A stretch of 64,000 nucleotides of DNA from Longimicrobium sp. GTDB lineage: Bacteria; Gemmatimonadota; Gemmatimonadetes; Longimicrobiales; Longimicrobiaceae. The notes under the pieces are model-generated. The model had not been told where the DNA came from and ran no database searches. It worked only from the letters and a program-made list of their open reading frames with translations. The stretch is taken from the NCBI GenBank assembly GCA_036387335.1, contig DASVTZ010000203.1, positions 1 to 64,000 on the forward strand. The letters run 5' to 3'. Shown here piece by piece: positions 28,136 to 36,619 of this stretch. A program made the position numbers and the translations under genes. How positions within the stretch are numbered: position 1 is the first letter of the stretch; each line of letters opens with the position of its first letter.

Positions 28136-28924
28136 TTACACCATGTGGTTCAGCGGCCCGTGCCCGCCCCCCAGCCCCGGCGCGGCCTGCATCGCCCGGC
28201 TCACGTAATCCAGCGCATCCTTCACGGCGCGAGTCAGGGGCCGCCCGTGCGCCAGGCCCGCGGCGATGGCGGCGGAGAGGGTGCAGCCGGTGCCGTGCGT
28301 GTTGCGGGTGTCCAGCTTGGGGCGGCGCCACTCGTGCCACTCCTGGCCGTCGAAGAGGACGTCCACCAGCTCCGAAGCACGCAGGTGGCCGCCCTTGAGC
28401 AGCGCGGCGCGGGCTCCCATCTCCACCAGCGCGGCGGCGGCGCGGCGCATCCCGTTGACGTCGTCCACGGGGGCGCCGACCAGGATCGCGGCCTCGTCCA
28501 GGTTGGGCGTCACGAGCGCGGCCAGCGGCACCAGTTCGTCCGCCACGGTGCGCTCGGCGTCGGCGTCCAGCAGGCGGTCGCCGCTGCTGGCGACCATCAC
28601 GGGATCAAGGACGAAGTGGGGGAGGCGGTGCTCGCGGATAGATTCGGCGACGGCGCGCACCAGTTCGGCGGTGGCGAGCATCCCGGTCTTGCAGGCGGCG
28701 GGGTGCAGGTCCTCCGCGACGGCGCGTATCTGCGCGCGGACGACGTCCACCGGGATGGGGTGGACGCCGGTGACGCCGCGCGTGTTCTGCACTGTGACGG
28801 CGGTCAGCGCGCTGGTGCCGAAGACGCCAAAGGCGTGGAAGCTCTTGAGGTCGGCCTGGATCCCCGCGCCGCCTCCGGAGTCGGAGCCGGCGATGGTGAG
28901 GGCCACCGGAATGCGTTCGGTCAT
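28136..28924 (-). CDS. thiD: Bifunctional hydroxymethylpyrimidine kinase / HMP-phosphate kinase
   Basis: 262 residues from the ATG at 28924; a GTG two codons earlier is possible. The ribokinase-fold enzyme phosphorylates HMP and then HMP-phosphate in thiamine synthesis or salvage. Motifs: [20 protein letters not shown] at the N terminus, KTGML near 85, [10 protein letters not shown] near 105, and the anion-hole [18 protein letters not shown] near 210-227. No other thiamine gene and no TPP-riboswitch-like leader are seen. It appears to stand alone. Confidence 0.95.
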   Translation of the reverse strand: MTERIPVALTIAGSDSGGGAGIQADLKSFHAFGVFGTSALTAVTVQNTRGVTGVHPIPVDVVRAQIRAVAEDLHPAACKTGMLATAELVRAVAESIREHRLPHFVLDPVMVASSGDRLLDADAERTVADELVPLAALVTPNLDEAAILVGAPVDDVNGMRRAAAALVEMGARAALLKGGHLRASELVDVLFDGQEWHEWRRPKLDTRNTHGTGCTLSAAIAAGLAHGRPLTRAVKDALDYVSRAMQAAPGLGGGHGPLNHMV

Positions 28925-28976
28925 GTTCACATGTCAGCTGTGATACTGGTCGCGCAAAGTTATAGGATTAAGATGT

Positions 28977-29098
28977 CACGCAAAGGCGCGAAGACGCGAA
29001 GGAAAGACACAGAGATGCTTTCTTTGCGCCTTCGCGCCTTCGCGTGATCTCTCGCTGTTCTCCTCTCCGCGTCTCTGCGCCTCTGCGTGAGACTACGC
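28977..29098. repeat. Family D inverted repeat
   Basis: ACGCAAAGGCGCGAAG-type units pair with downstream CTTCGCGCCTTCGCGT units around a short A/T-richer centre, and CTCCGCGTCTCTGCGCC units follow. It lies upstream of thiD and downstream of the M48 pair. No coding. Confidence 0.75.
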
Positions 29099-29110
29099 CC
29101 GCGAAATGAA

Positions 29111-29136
29111 CGACCCCACCGTCATCGGCGGGGTCG
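29111..29136 (-). terminator. Probable terminator of the M48 protease pair
   Basis: On the minus strand CGACCCC-GCCG and CGGT-GGGGTCG arms pair around a short loop with one mismatch, followed by GTTCATTTCG. It starts six bases after the stop at 29142. Confidence 0.55.
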
Positions 29137-29141
29137 GGGCG

Positions 29142-30038
29142 CTACTTGTGCCAGGGAAGCTGCTGCGCCGGGTTCAGCGACGGCGCGCCGGGCATCATGG
29201 GCGGCGGCGGGGGAAGGGCGTGCAGCCGGCGCAGGAAGTCCTCGTACGAGGGGACCTGCGTGGCGAGCTTCTTCGCCGCGGGGCGCCGCACGCGGATCTC
29301 GTCGCGGGTGATCTTGAGCCGCTGGAGCGTCGCCGGGTGCGTGGCGAACCACTGCCCCACGCCCCCCTGCGGAAGCGTCGCCTCCTCCTTCACGAAGCCG
29401 TTGAAGAGGCTCACCATCCCGTTGGGATCGACCCCGGAGGCGATCAGGTAGGCCACGGCCAGCTTGTCCGCCTCCTGCTCGTCGTGGCGCGAGTGCGAGG
29501 CCGTCCATACCGCGCCGCCGATGTCCAGCGCCTCCTGATTGAGGAGCGGCTCGCGGTCCAGGATCACCTTGTACAGGATGCCGGACATGGAACGCGTCCG
29601 CATCTGCCGCTGCATCGTCTTGGCGCCGTGCCGCGCCGCCACGTGCCCGATCTCGTGCGCCAGCACCCCCGCCAGCTCGCTGACGTTGCGCGTGCGGTCG
29701 ATGAGGCCGCGGTTCACGTAGATGTGGCCGCCGGGAAGGGCGAAGGCGTTGACCCCCTCCGTGTCCACGATGTAGAAGCGGTACGGCACGTTGGGGCGGG
29801 CGCTGTGCCGCGCGATCATCCGCCCAAGGTCGTTGACGTACAGCGTCAGCGGCGCGTCATTCACCAGCGGGACGTGCGTGTTGATCTGCGTGGCGATCTG
29901 GTCGCCCAGCACCTGCTCCTGCTTCTCGCTCACGCACGCGCCGAGAAGGGGGAGGAGGAGGGCGGCCGCCGCCGTCGTCCGGCGGACCCGCGCCGCGAGG
30001 ATGCGGGTCCGAAGCTGCCAGCCGCCCGCCCCGCTCAC
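29142..30038 (-). CDS. M48-family metalloprotease lipoprotein (second of pair)
   Basis: 298 residues from the GTG at 30038, whose last bases overlap the stop of the upstream M48 gene (GTGA). The lipoprotein signal ends LLGAC. The peptidase core shows HEIGH in LAHEIGHVAARHGA and the third zinc ligand Glu in DEQEADKLAVAYL, as in BepA/LoiP-like periplasmic quality-control proteases. The C terminus is Pro-rich (LPPPPPMMPG). The tandem, coupled arrangement suggests they work together or on successive substrates. Confidence 0.92.
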   Translation of the reverse strand: MSGAGGWQLRTRILAARVRRTTAAAALLLPLLGACVSEKQEQVLGDQIATQINTHVPLVNDAPLTLYVNDLGRMIARHSARPNVPYRFYIVDTEGVNAFALPGGHIYVNRGLIDRTRNVSELAGVLAHEIGHVAARHGAKTMQRQMRTRSMSGILYKVILDREPLLNQEALDIGGAVWTASHSRHDEQEADKLAVAYLIASGVDPNGMVSLFNGFVKEEATLPQGGVGQWFATHPATLQRLKITRDEIRVRRPAAKKLATQVPSYEDFLRRLHALPPPPPMMPGAPSLNPAQQLPWHK

Positions 30039-30877
30039 CGGCCGCGGTCCTGCGGTTGCGGCGTCAGGGAGCGCACGCGCGCGCGGAAGTTCTGGTACGC
30101 CTGGTTGTCCCTCACCAGCCGCGGGTTGTTGCTGGCGCCCGGGGTGGCCTGGATCATCGCCTGCACGTTGGCGATGCGCTCCTGCGTCTGGGGGTGCGTG
30201 GCGAACCACGTCTCCACCTTGCTCGGGTTGCGCTGGCGCTCGCCCAGCAGAGTCTGGAAGAAGGTGGCCAGCCCCTGCGGGTTGTACCCGGCGCGCAGCA
30301 TGATGTTGACGGCGCCGCGGTCCGCCTCGCGCTCCGCGTCGCGGCTGTAGCCGGCGAAGACCGCCGTTCCCACGCCCTGCACGCCCACCTGCTCGATGGC
30401 CCCCGGGTTGCGCCGGAGGACGCCACCGTACAGGATTGAGAGGAGCGTGTTGGCGCCCTGTGCCCGCTGGAGCTGCTCGATGCTGTGCCGCTCCGCCACG
30501 TGGGTGATCTCGTGCGACAGCACACCCACCAGCTCGGAGAGGTTGTTGGCGCGCTCGATGGTGCCGCGGTTCACGTAGATGAAGCCGCCCGGGACCGCGA
30601 AGGCGTTGATGGCGTCCGAGTTCACCACCTGGAAGGTGTAGCGGATGCCGCGCTGGTCGGCCACGGCGGCCAGCTGGTTGCCGAGCGTGTTGATGTAGTT
30701 GCGCGTCGCCGCGTCGTTCAGCATCGGGAGCTGCTGGTTGATCTGGCGCGCGTAGTCGGTGCCGAGCTGGACCTCCTGCTGCGTGCTGACGGTGGCGCAG
30801 CCGCCCGCGGCCGTCGCGCCGCACAGCGCAAGCACGGCGGCCCCCCGCCGTGCGCGAGCCTTAAGTGCAAGTGCCAT
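30035..30877 (-). CDS. M48-family metalloprotease lipoprotein (first of pair)
   Basis: 280 residues from the ATG at 30877, chosen because GGAG lies six bases upstream; an ATG four codons earlier has no such site. The lipobox is AAGGC. HEITH in LSHEITHVAERHS binds zinc, with Glu in DAEREADRGAV as third ligand. The WFATHPQTQERI segment is a shared M48 feature. It should act at the periplasmic face of the outer membrane. It is divergent from the rRNA methyltransferase gene. Confidence 0.93.
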   Translation of the reverse strand: MALALKARARRGAAVLALCGATAAGGCATVSTQQEVQLGTDYARQINQQLPMLNDAATRNYINTLGNQLAAVADQRGIRYTFQVVNSDAINAFAVPGGFIYVNRGTIERANNLSELVGVLSHEITHVAERHSIEQLQRAQGANTLLSILYGGVLRRNPGAIEQVGVQGVGTAVFAGYSRDAEREADRGAVNIMLRAGYNPQGLATFFQTLLGERQRNPSKVETWFATHPQTQERIANVQAMIQATPGASNNPRLVRDNQAYQNFRARVRSLTPQPQDRGR

Positions 30878-30949
30878 CTTGATCTCCATGCTTTGGATTG
30901 TGGGCTTACGGCCCGTTCGAAAAGCAAGACGCGGACCATCCACGGCGCA

Positions 30950-31714
30950 ATGCTGACCCGCCGCGAGGAGCGCCTCCTGCGCACCCTGCGGCAGCGCCGC
31001 GCCCGCGAGGAAGAGGGCCTCTTCCTGGCCGAGGGGGTGCGCACGGTGGAAGACCTTGTGGCGTCCCCACTTCCGGTCCGTTTCGCCGTCGCGTCGTCCA
31101 CCCTGGGTGACACGCCCCGCGGACGGGGCCTTGTCTCCGCCATCGAGGCGCGCGGCATCGCCGTGCACGAGGTGGAGGAGCGCGACTTCCGCGACTGGGC
31201 GGACACGGAGACGCCGCAGGGTGTGCTCGCGGTGGCCGAGATCCCGCGCTCCGGCCTGGCCACGATCCCGGTGGACGCGGACCCCGCCGTCCTCCTGGTG
31301 CTGGACGCGGTGCAGGACCCGGGCAACTTCGGCACGCTGGTGAGGACGGCCGAGGCGCTGGGGGCCGCCGGCGTCGTCGCCCTGCCGGGCACGGTCGATC
31401 CCTGGAACCCCAAGTCCGTCCGCGCCGCGATGGGCTCCTCCTTTCGCCTCCCCGTCGTCGAAGCGGACTGGGACGTGCTGGAGCCCTGGCTGCGCGAGCA
31501 CGGCGTCGCCACCGTCGCGTCCGCGGTGGGCGCGCCGCCGCCCGATTCGCTTCCCCGGCGTGCGGCGCTGGTGCTGGGCAACGAGGGCGCCGGCGTCTCG
31601 GCCGACACCCTGCGCCGCGCGGACGTCACGCTGGGCATCCCCCTGCGCGGCCGCGCCGAGTCGCTGAACGTGGCCGCGGCCGGCGCCATCCTCCTCCACG
31701 AGCTCCTTCGCTGA
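30950..31714 (+). CDS. TrmH/SpoU-family RNA 2'-O-methyltransferase
   Basis: 254 residues from the ATG at 30950. The N-terminal substrate-binding domain (EEGLFLAEGVRTVEDL) is followed by a SPOUT methyltransferase domain with motif 1 VLDAVQDPGNFGTLVRTAEALG, motif 2 LVLGNEGAGVS and motif 3 SLNVAAAGAILLHE. This set is typical of 23S rRNA guanosine or uridine ribose methylation (RlmB/TsnR-like). The exact site cannot be told from sequence. Prepilin peptidase begins seven bases after its stop, so the two are likely co-transcribed. Confidence 0.92.
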   Translation: MLTRREERLLRTLRQRRAREEEGLFLAEGVRTVEDLVASPLPVRFAVASSTLGDTPRGRGLVSAIEARGIAVHEVEERDFRDWADTETPQGVLAVAEIPRSGLATIPVDADPAVLLVLDAVQDPGNFGTLVRTAEALGAAGVVALPGTVDPWNPKSVRAAMGSSFRLPVVEADWDVLEPWLREHGVATVASAVGAPPPDSLPRRAALVLGNEGAGVSADTLRRADVTLGIPLRGRAESLNVAAAGAILLHELLR

Positions 31715-31721
31715 CCGTCCA

Positions 31722-32492
31722 TTGACGCCCGACTACCTGATCTGGGGCTACGCGGCTCTCCTGGGGGCCTGCATCGGCTCCTTTCTGAACGTGTGCGTGT
31801 ACCGCTGGCCGGAGGGGCTGTCGGTCATCCGCCCCCCCTCCCGCTGCGGCGAGTGCGGCACGCAGATCCGCTGGTACGACAACGTCCCCATCTTCGGCTG
31901 GATCTTCTTGCGCGGGCGCTGCCGTGCGTGCGGCACCCGCGTCTCCATCCAGTATCCGCTGATCGAGCTGACGGTGGCCTCGCTCTGGCTGGCGGCGGTG
32001 CTGAGGCACGGGGTGAGCTGGCAGGCGCTCTCGTCCGCCATCTTCTTCACGCTGCTGCTGGGGATCGCGCTGACCGACGCGCGCACCTACATCATCCCCG
32101 ACGAGTTCACCTGGGGCGGCCTGGCGATCGGCCTGGCGCTCTCCTTCGCGCCGGGCGGCATCACGCCGCAGCAGTCCGCGCTGGGTGCGCTCCTCGGCTT
32201 CGGCCTTCTCTGGATGGTGGCGGAGCTGGGGGAGCGCGCGTTCAAGAAGCAGGCGATGGGCGGGGGCGACATCAAGATGATGGCGATGGTGGGCGCGTTC
32301 GTGGGGATGCCGGGCGTCCTCCTCACCATCTTCCTGGGCGCGCTGCTGGGCACCCTGATCTTCGGCCCGATCTCCTGGCGCACGAAGAAGCTCGTCCCCT
32401 TCGGCATCTTTCTCGCCCTTGGCGCCGCCATCGCCGAGCCGTGGGGGACCGCGATCGTCCAGTGGTACCTCCGCGAATTCGTGGGCATCTGA
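31722..32492 (+). CDS. pilD: Type IV prepilin leader peptidase/N-methyltransferase
   Basis: 256 residues from a TTG start. The N-terminal methylation domain has the zinc-type Cys set Cys42, Cys45, Cys67 and Cys70 (CGEC and CRAC). The A24 aspartyl protease sites are Asp119 in LTDARTYIIPDE and the Asp of MGGGDIKMM, both at membrane surfaces. About seven to eight helices. It processes type IV pilins or type II secretion pseudopilins; none are encoded nearby. No strong ribosome-binding site is visible, so translation may be coupled to the gene before it. Confidence 0.94.
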   Translation: MTPDYLIWGYAALLGACIGSFLNVCVYRWPEGLSVIRPPSRCGECGTQIRWYDNVPIFGWIFLRGRCRACGTRVSIQYPLIELTVASLWLAAVLRHGVSWQALSSAIFFTLLLGIALTDARTYIIPDEFTWGGLAIGLALSFAPGGITPQQSALGALLGFGLLWMVAELGERAFKKQAMGGGDIKMMAMVGAFVGMPGVLLTIFLGALLGTLIFGPISWRTKKLVPFGIFLALGAAIAEPWGTAIVQWYLREFVGI

Positions 32493-32504
32493 GGACGGCT
32501 GAAC

Positions 32505-32622
32505 CACGTCTCACGCGGAGACGCGGAGACACAGAGAAAAGCAACAGAAGAGAAGCTTTGTATATGATGCTGTTCCTGTCGTTGTCTCCGCGTTCTCCGC
32601 GCCTCCGCGTGAGACCTGCTGT
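32505..32622. repeat. Family D inverted repeat overlapping a gene start
   Basis: CTCACGCGGAGACGCGGAG at the left and CTCCGCGCCTCCGCGTGAG at the right are near-perfect inverted arms about 70 bases apart. The right arm encodes the first residues of the esterase lipoprotein if its ATG at 32564 is used. Confidence 0.8.
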
Positions 32623-33637
32623 TCGGGGTGCTGCCGTCACGCTCGTGCTCGCCGCTGCCGCCTGTGCCCCGCCGCGGCTGGCTCCCGAGATCGCCGCCGG
32701 CCGCGTGGTGGCGGACACCGTCTTCTCGACCGCGCTCGTGGACAACCCGCTCGGCGACTCGCCGTATCGCGCCGTCTCCGTCTACCTGCCGCCGGGGTAC
32801 GGGCGCACCGCGCGCCGCTACCCGGTCGTCTACCTGCTGCACGGCTTCGACGGCGGCCCGTCGCAGTGGACGGAGCGCTTCGCCCTGCGCTCGGCCATGG
32901 ACTCGCTGATCGCGTCGGGCAGGGTGCGGCCGATGATCGTGGTGATGCCGGACGGCGGGAACCGTTTCGGCGGATCGTTCTTCGCCAACACCGCATCCAC
33001 GGGACGCTGGGGGATCTTCCTCGTCCGCGAGGTGGTGGCGCACGTGGACTCCCGCTACCTCACCCTCGCGCGCCCGGCGAGCCGCGGCATCGCCGGATGG
33101 TCGATGGGGGGGCACGCGGCGCTCCATCGCGCGGCCGAGCACCCGGAGGTCTTCGGCGCGGTGTACGCGCTCAGCCCGTGCTGCCTGGGCCCCGAGCTCC
33201 TGGCCGACTTCGGCGATGCGCCGCGCGCCGCCGCCCTCGCCCTGCGCACGCCCGATCAGGTGGCGGCGGCACCGTTTGGGAGCAAGCTGCTCATCGCGGT
33301 GGCCGCGCTCCACTCGCCCGACCCGTCGCACCCGCTCCGCCTCGCGCTCCCGTTCGCCCCCGGGCGCGGGGATGCCCTCGCGCGGTGGAACGAGAACACG
33401 CCCGCGCGCCTGGCGCGGAGCTTCGCCGCCAGCCCCATGCGCCCGCGCATCGCCTTCGACGTGGGCACGCGCGACGGCCTCCGCCACATCCCCACGACTA
33501 CGCGCGCCCTCCACGCGGCCCTAACCCAAGCCGGCGTGCGGCACACCTTCGAGGAGTACGACGGCACCCACGGCAGCCACGTCGCCGAGCGCCTGCGGAC
33601 GCGGGTGTTGCCGTTCTTTTCGCGCGTGCTGCGGTAG
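32564..33637 (+). CDS. Esterase lipoprotein (esterase D / Fes-like alpha-beta hydrolase)
   Basis: 357 residues from the ATG at 32564, or 342 from a GTG at 32609. The latter gives a cleaner lipoprotein signal (VRPAVRG then LVLAAAAC, Cys19). The PF00756-type hydrolase core has YPVVYLLHGFDGG, nucleophile Ser in GWSMGGHAALHRAA and His in GTHGSHV near the C terminus. The acid is probably the Asp of DVGTRDG. It should be envelope-bound. The substrate is not known; the family includes formylglutathione hydrolase, enterochelin esterase and mycolyl transferases. The start region lies inside a family D repeat. Confidence 0.87.
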   Translation: MMLFLSLSPRSPRLRVRPAVRGAAVTLVLAAAACAPPRLAPEIAAGRVVADTVFSTALVDNPLGDSPYRAVSVYLPPGYGRTARRYPVVYLLHGFDGGPSQWTERFALRSAMDSLIASGRVRPMIVVMPDGGNRFGGSFFANTASTGRWGIFLVREVVAHVDSRYLTLARPASRGIAGWSMGGHAALHRAAEHPEVFGAVYALSPCCLGPELLADFGDAPRAAALALRTPDQVAAAPFGSKLLIAVAALHSPDPSHPLRLALPFAPGRGDALARWNENTPARLARSFAASPMRPRIAFDVGTRDGLRHIPTTTRALHAALTQAGVRHTFEEYDGTHGSHVAERLRTRVLPFFSRVLR

Positions 33638-34020
33638 GGGCCCGGCGGGCCCCTACCCCCGCTCGTGAACTCGCGGCCCCTCCCCCAAAACTGCCTGGGG
33701 GAGGGGCGGTGGCGGGCGTGGGTGCGCGTCGGCGGGGTTCGTCGCCGGGGCGGGCACGGGCAGCCACGTGGGGCGGCCCCTACCGGGATTTGTGCGCGGG
33801 GTAGGGGGTGGAGGTGCGGCGGGCGGCGGGCAGACACGCAGGTCTGCCCCTACCCGGTGGCGGTGTGCGTTGGGCAGGGCGGTGGAGCGGGGTCGGGCAC
33901 GGGCGCGATGAATCGCGCCCCTACGGGATCTGTGCGCCGCTCACGAAGTTCTCCCCCTCACCCGCCCTGCGCCCCCGCAGGCGGGGGAGGGGGCCGGGGG
34001 GAGGGGGCGCTCCAGGGCCC
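33638..34020. repeat. Interspersed repeats (families A and B)
   Basis: Family B palindromes lie at 33638-33715 and 33945-34020. Inverted family A units ending CCCCTAC lie near 33758-33783, 33828-33853 (AGACACGCAGGTCT) and 33893-33923 (GCGATGAATCGC). No gene in this stretch. Confidence 0.78.
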
Positions 34021-34181
34021 TCCCACCGCGGCCCGCCTCTCGCATCCCATCATCGCGACCCAGCCCGCTCCCACCCGCACCCGCAGAGGCCCCTCTGTCC
34101 GAACTGAACTCCGCCGCTCCGAACAGCACGGACATCGCCCAGATCGAGGCCGCGTTCCAGCGCAAGCGGGCGGAGCTGGGC

Positions 34182-35570
34182 GTGCGCATCGACTTTCCCG
34201 CGGAGGTGGTGCGCGAGGCGGACGAGGCGGCGAAGCGCGACCCGGCGGCGCTCGCGGACATGACAGAAGTGCCGTTCATCACCATCGACCCGCCGGGGAG
34301 CCGCGATCTGGACCAGGCGCTGTGCATCCAGCCGGCGGAGGATGGGGGATTCCGGCTCTGGTACGCGATCGCGGACGTGGGGTTTTTCGTGGATCGCGGG
34401 GGGGCGGTGGAGGCGGAGGCGTGGCTGCGCGCCCTCACTTTTTACGCGCCCGACCTGCGCGCGCCCGTGTATCCGCCGTCGCTGTCGCAGGGGGCGGCGA
34501 GCTTGCTGGCGGACCAGCTCACACCCGCCATCGTGTTCGCGTTCGAGCTGGACGCGCGCGCGGAGATCCGCTCGCTGCGCATCCAGCGGGCGCGGGTGAG
34601 GTCGAGAGCGCAGCTCACGTACGAGCAGGCGCTGGGGCACGTGGAGAGCGGGGGGAAGACGTTCGCGGAGCCGTGGGCGGCGTCGCTCGTGGAGCTGAAG
34701 CGCTTCGGCGAGGAGCGGAGGAAGCGGGAGACGGAGCGTGGGGGCGTGTCGCTGCCGATCCTGGATCAGCACGTCGAGCGCGCGGCGGCGGCGCGCCTGG
34801 GCTACGCGGTCGAGTACGAGCAGCCCAACGCCGCGGAGGACTGGAACGCGCAGGTGTCGCTCCTCACGGGCCACGCGGCCGCGCTGCGCATGCTGGAGGG
34901 GCGCGTCGGCCTGCTGCGCACCATGCCGCCGCCCGAGGAGAAGCGCGTGGAGCTCTTTCGCCGCGTGGCGCGGACGCTGGGGTTCGCGTGGGACGATGCG
35001 ACGAGCTACGCGGAGTTCGTGCGCTCGCTCGATCCCAAGCACCCCCGCGTGACGCCGCTGCTCTGGCAGGCGCGGCGCGTGTCGCACGGGTCGGACTACG
35101 TGGCCTTCGACGGCGACCCGCCCGCCGATCCGCTCCACCACGCGCTGGCGATGCCGTACGCGCACGTCACCGCCCCCCTCCGCCGCCTCGCCGACCGCTA
35201 CGTGCTCGATCTGCTCGTGCAGCTCGAGGCAGGAGGCCGCCCATCCGCCGCGGAGGTCGAGACGCTCTGCCGCGTTCCAAAGGTGATGAACGACACGGAG
35301 ACGCGCGCCAACAAGCTGGAGCGCGGCGTGGTGGACATCGCCGAGGCGTGGACGCTGCGCGGGTGCGAGGGCAAGCTCTTCGCCGCCACCGTGCTGGACG
35401 CGCGCGGAAGCCACCTGGAGGTGCAGATCGAGGACCCCGCCGTCCGCGTGCAGGCGTCGGGCGGCGGCGAGAAGCCGGAGATCGGCGGGCGCGTGCAGGT
35501 GCGCCTGGACGCGGTGTCGCTGGACGACGGGCGGATGGATTTCAGCGTGGCGGAAGGGACCGGGGCCTGA
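34182..35570 (+). CDS. Minimal RNB-domain exoribonuclease
   Basis: 462 residues from the GTG at 34182, but homologous-looking sequence (QIEAAFQRKRAELGV) extends upstream in frame. AGAGG at 34085-34089 stands five bases before a CTG at 34095, which could be the real start, adding 29 residues. The RNase II/R catalytic core is TIDPPGSRDLDQA with Asp36, Asp42 and Asp44. The fourth acidic position of RNase II is Gln45. Cold-shock domains and a full S1 domain are missing, although the C terminus is a small beta fold. It should degrade RNA from the 3' end. Confidence 0.85.
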   Translation: MRIDFPAEVVREADEAAKRDPAALADMTEVPFITIDPPGSRDLDQALCIQPAEDGGFRLWYAIADVGFFVDRGGAVEAEAWLRALTFYAPDLRAPVYPPSLSQGAASLLADQLTPAIVFAFELDARAEIRSLRIQRARVRSRAQLTYEQALGHVESGGKTFAEPWAASLVELKRFGEERRKRETERGGVSLPILDQHVERAAAARLGYAVEYEQPNAAEDWNAQVSLLTGHAAALRMLEGRVGLLRTMPPPEEKRVELFRRVARTLGFAWDDATSYAEFVRSLDPKHPRVTPLLWQARRVSHGSDYVAFDGDPPADPLHHALAMPYAHVTAPLRRLADRYVLDLLVQLEAGGRPSAAEVETLCRVPKVMNDTETRANKLERGVVDIAEAWTLRGCEGKLFAATVLDARGSHLEVQIEDPAVRVQASGGGEKPEIGGRVQVRLDAVSLDDGRMDFSVAEGTGA

Positions 35571-35584
35571 ACGGCGGGGCGCGG

Positions 35585-35725
35585 CGCCGGGGCGGGCACG
35601 GGCAGCCACGTGGGGCGGCCCCTACGAGATCACGGTGCGGGGGGGCGGGATACCGGAGCGCCCCGGAGTTCTCCCCCTCCCCCGCTTGCGGGGGAAGGGG
35701 GCCGGGGGGTGGGGGCTCGCTCCGG
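35585..35725. repeat. Family A and B repeats
   Basis: An inverted family A unit (AGCCACGTGGGGCGG core, ending CCCCTAC) lies at 35592-35625 and a family B palindrome at 35665-35725, between the nuclease and the esterase. Confidence 0.72.
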
Positions 35726-35794
35726 CGCGGGGCTTGCGTGCCGCCGCGTGATCCTGAAACGAGACGTCCACAGGCAGCCGGAGCTTCGATCCCC

Positions 35795-36511
35795 TTGCAC
35801 CGCGAGCACCACCGCTGGCACAGCCCGTCGCTCGACCGCGACATGGATCTGCTGGTCTTCGGGCACGCGGGAGCGCGCGTGCTCGTGTTCCCCACCTCGA
35901 TGGGCCGCTACTACGAGTGGGAAGACCGGCGGATGACGGAGGTCCTCGGCGACCACCTGCGCAACGGCTGGCTACAGCTCTACTGCGTGGACAGCGTGGA
36001 CGAGGAGAGCTGGTACGCGCGCCGCAAGCACCCCATCGACCGGGCGAGGCGCCACCAGCAGTTCGAGGACTACGTGCTGCGCGAGGTGCTCCCCCTCTCC
36101 TGGCAAAAGAACCCGAACCCGTTCCTGATGGCGACGGGGGCGAGCTTCGGCGCGTACCACGCGGTCGACATCGCCTTCCGCCATCCGCACCTCTTCGGGC
36201 GGGTGCTGGGGATGAGCGGCCTGTACGACATCAGCCAGTTCGCGGACGGGCACATGGACGGCAACGTGTACGGGCACAACCCGTCGCACTTCGTCCAGCA
36301 CCTAGGCCACGAGCACCTGGAGGGGCTGCGGCGGATGGACATCATCCTCGCCACCGGCCACGACGACCCGAACGTCGACAACGTGAAGTACCTGTCGCGC
36401 ACGCTGTGGGACAAGGGCGTGGGCAACGCCCTGCGCCTGTGGGACGGCTGGTCGCATGACTGGCCGTACTGGGAGCGGATGCTTCGCCAGTACATCGGCG
36501 GAAGCGATTGA
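35795..36511 (+). CDS. Alpha/beta-hydrolase (PF00756-type esterase)
   Basis: 238 residues from a TTG at 35795 with GGAG 11 bases upstream. The alternative ATG at 35843 would cut off the conserved HREHHRWHSPSLDRDM start. Nucleophile Ser lies in ATGASFGAYHAVDIA, and His in GWSHDWPYW near the end. There is no signal peptide, so it acts in the cytoplasm. It is separated from the ATP-grasp gene by a family E hairpin but lies in the same direction, and may remove or transfer an ester in the product of the amidoligase cluster. The substrate is unknown. Confidence 0.85.
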   Translation: MHREHHRWHSPSLDRDMDLLVFGHAGARVLVFPTSMGRYYEWEDRRMTEVLGDHLRNGWLQLYCVDSVDEESWYARRKHPIDRARRHQQFEDYVLREVLPLSWQKNPNPFLMATGASFGAYHAVDIAFRHPHLFGRVLGMSGLYDISQFADGHMDGNVYGHNPSHFVQHLGHEHLEGLRRMDIILATGHDDPNVDNVKYLSRTLWDKGVGNALRLWDGWSHDWPYWERMLRQYIGGSD

Positions 36512-36513
36512 AC

Positions 36514-36597
36514 AGCAGTGCCAAGTGCCCAGTGCTCAGTGCCTAGTTACTTCGAGGCACCCCACTCGGCACTTCGCACTGAGCACTAGGCACTTTT
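36514..36597 (+). terminator. Family E hairpin ending in a T run
   Basis: The left arm AGTGCCCAGTGCTCAGTGC and right arm GCACTGAGCACTAGGCACT pair at about 17 of 19 positions, and TTTTT follows at once. It is a third copy of repeat family E, here placed as an intrinsic terminator after the esterase. Confidence 0.65.
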
Positions 36598-36619
36598 TCC
36601 CCGAACCGAGACACCGCCG

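Noticed and set aside
28925-29100. TPP riboswitch upstream of thiD
   Set aside because: The leader contains a family D repeat and no conserved TPP-box motif such as CTGAGA; no other thiamine genes follow.
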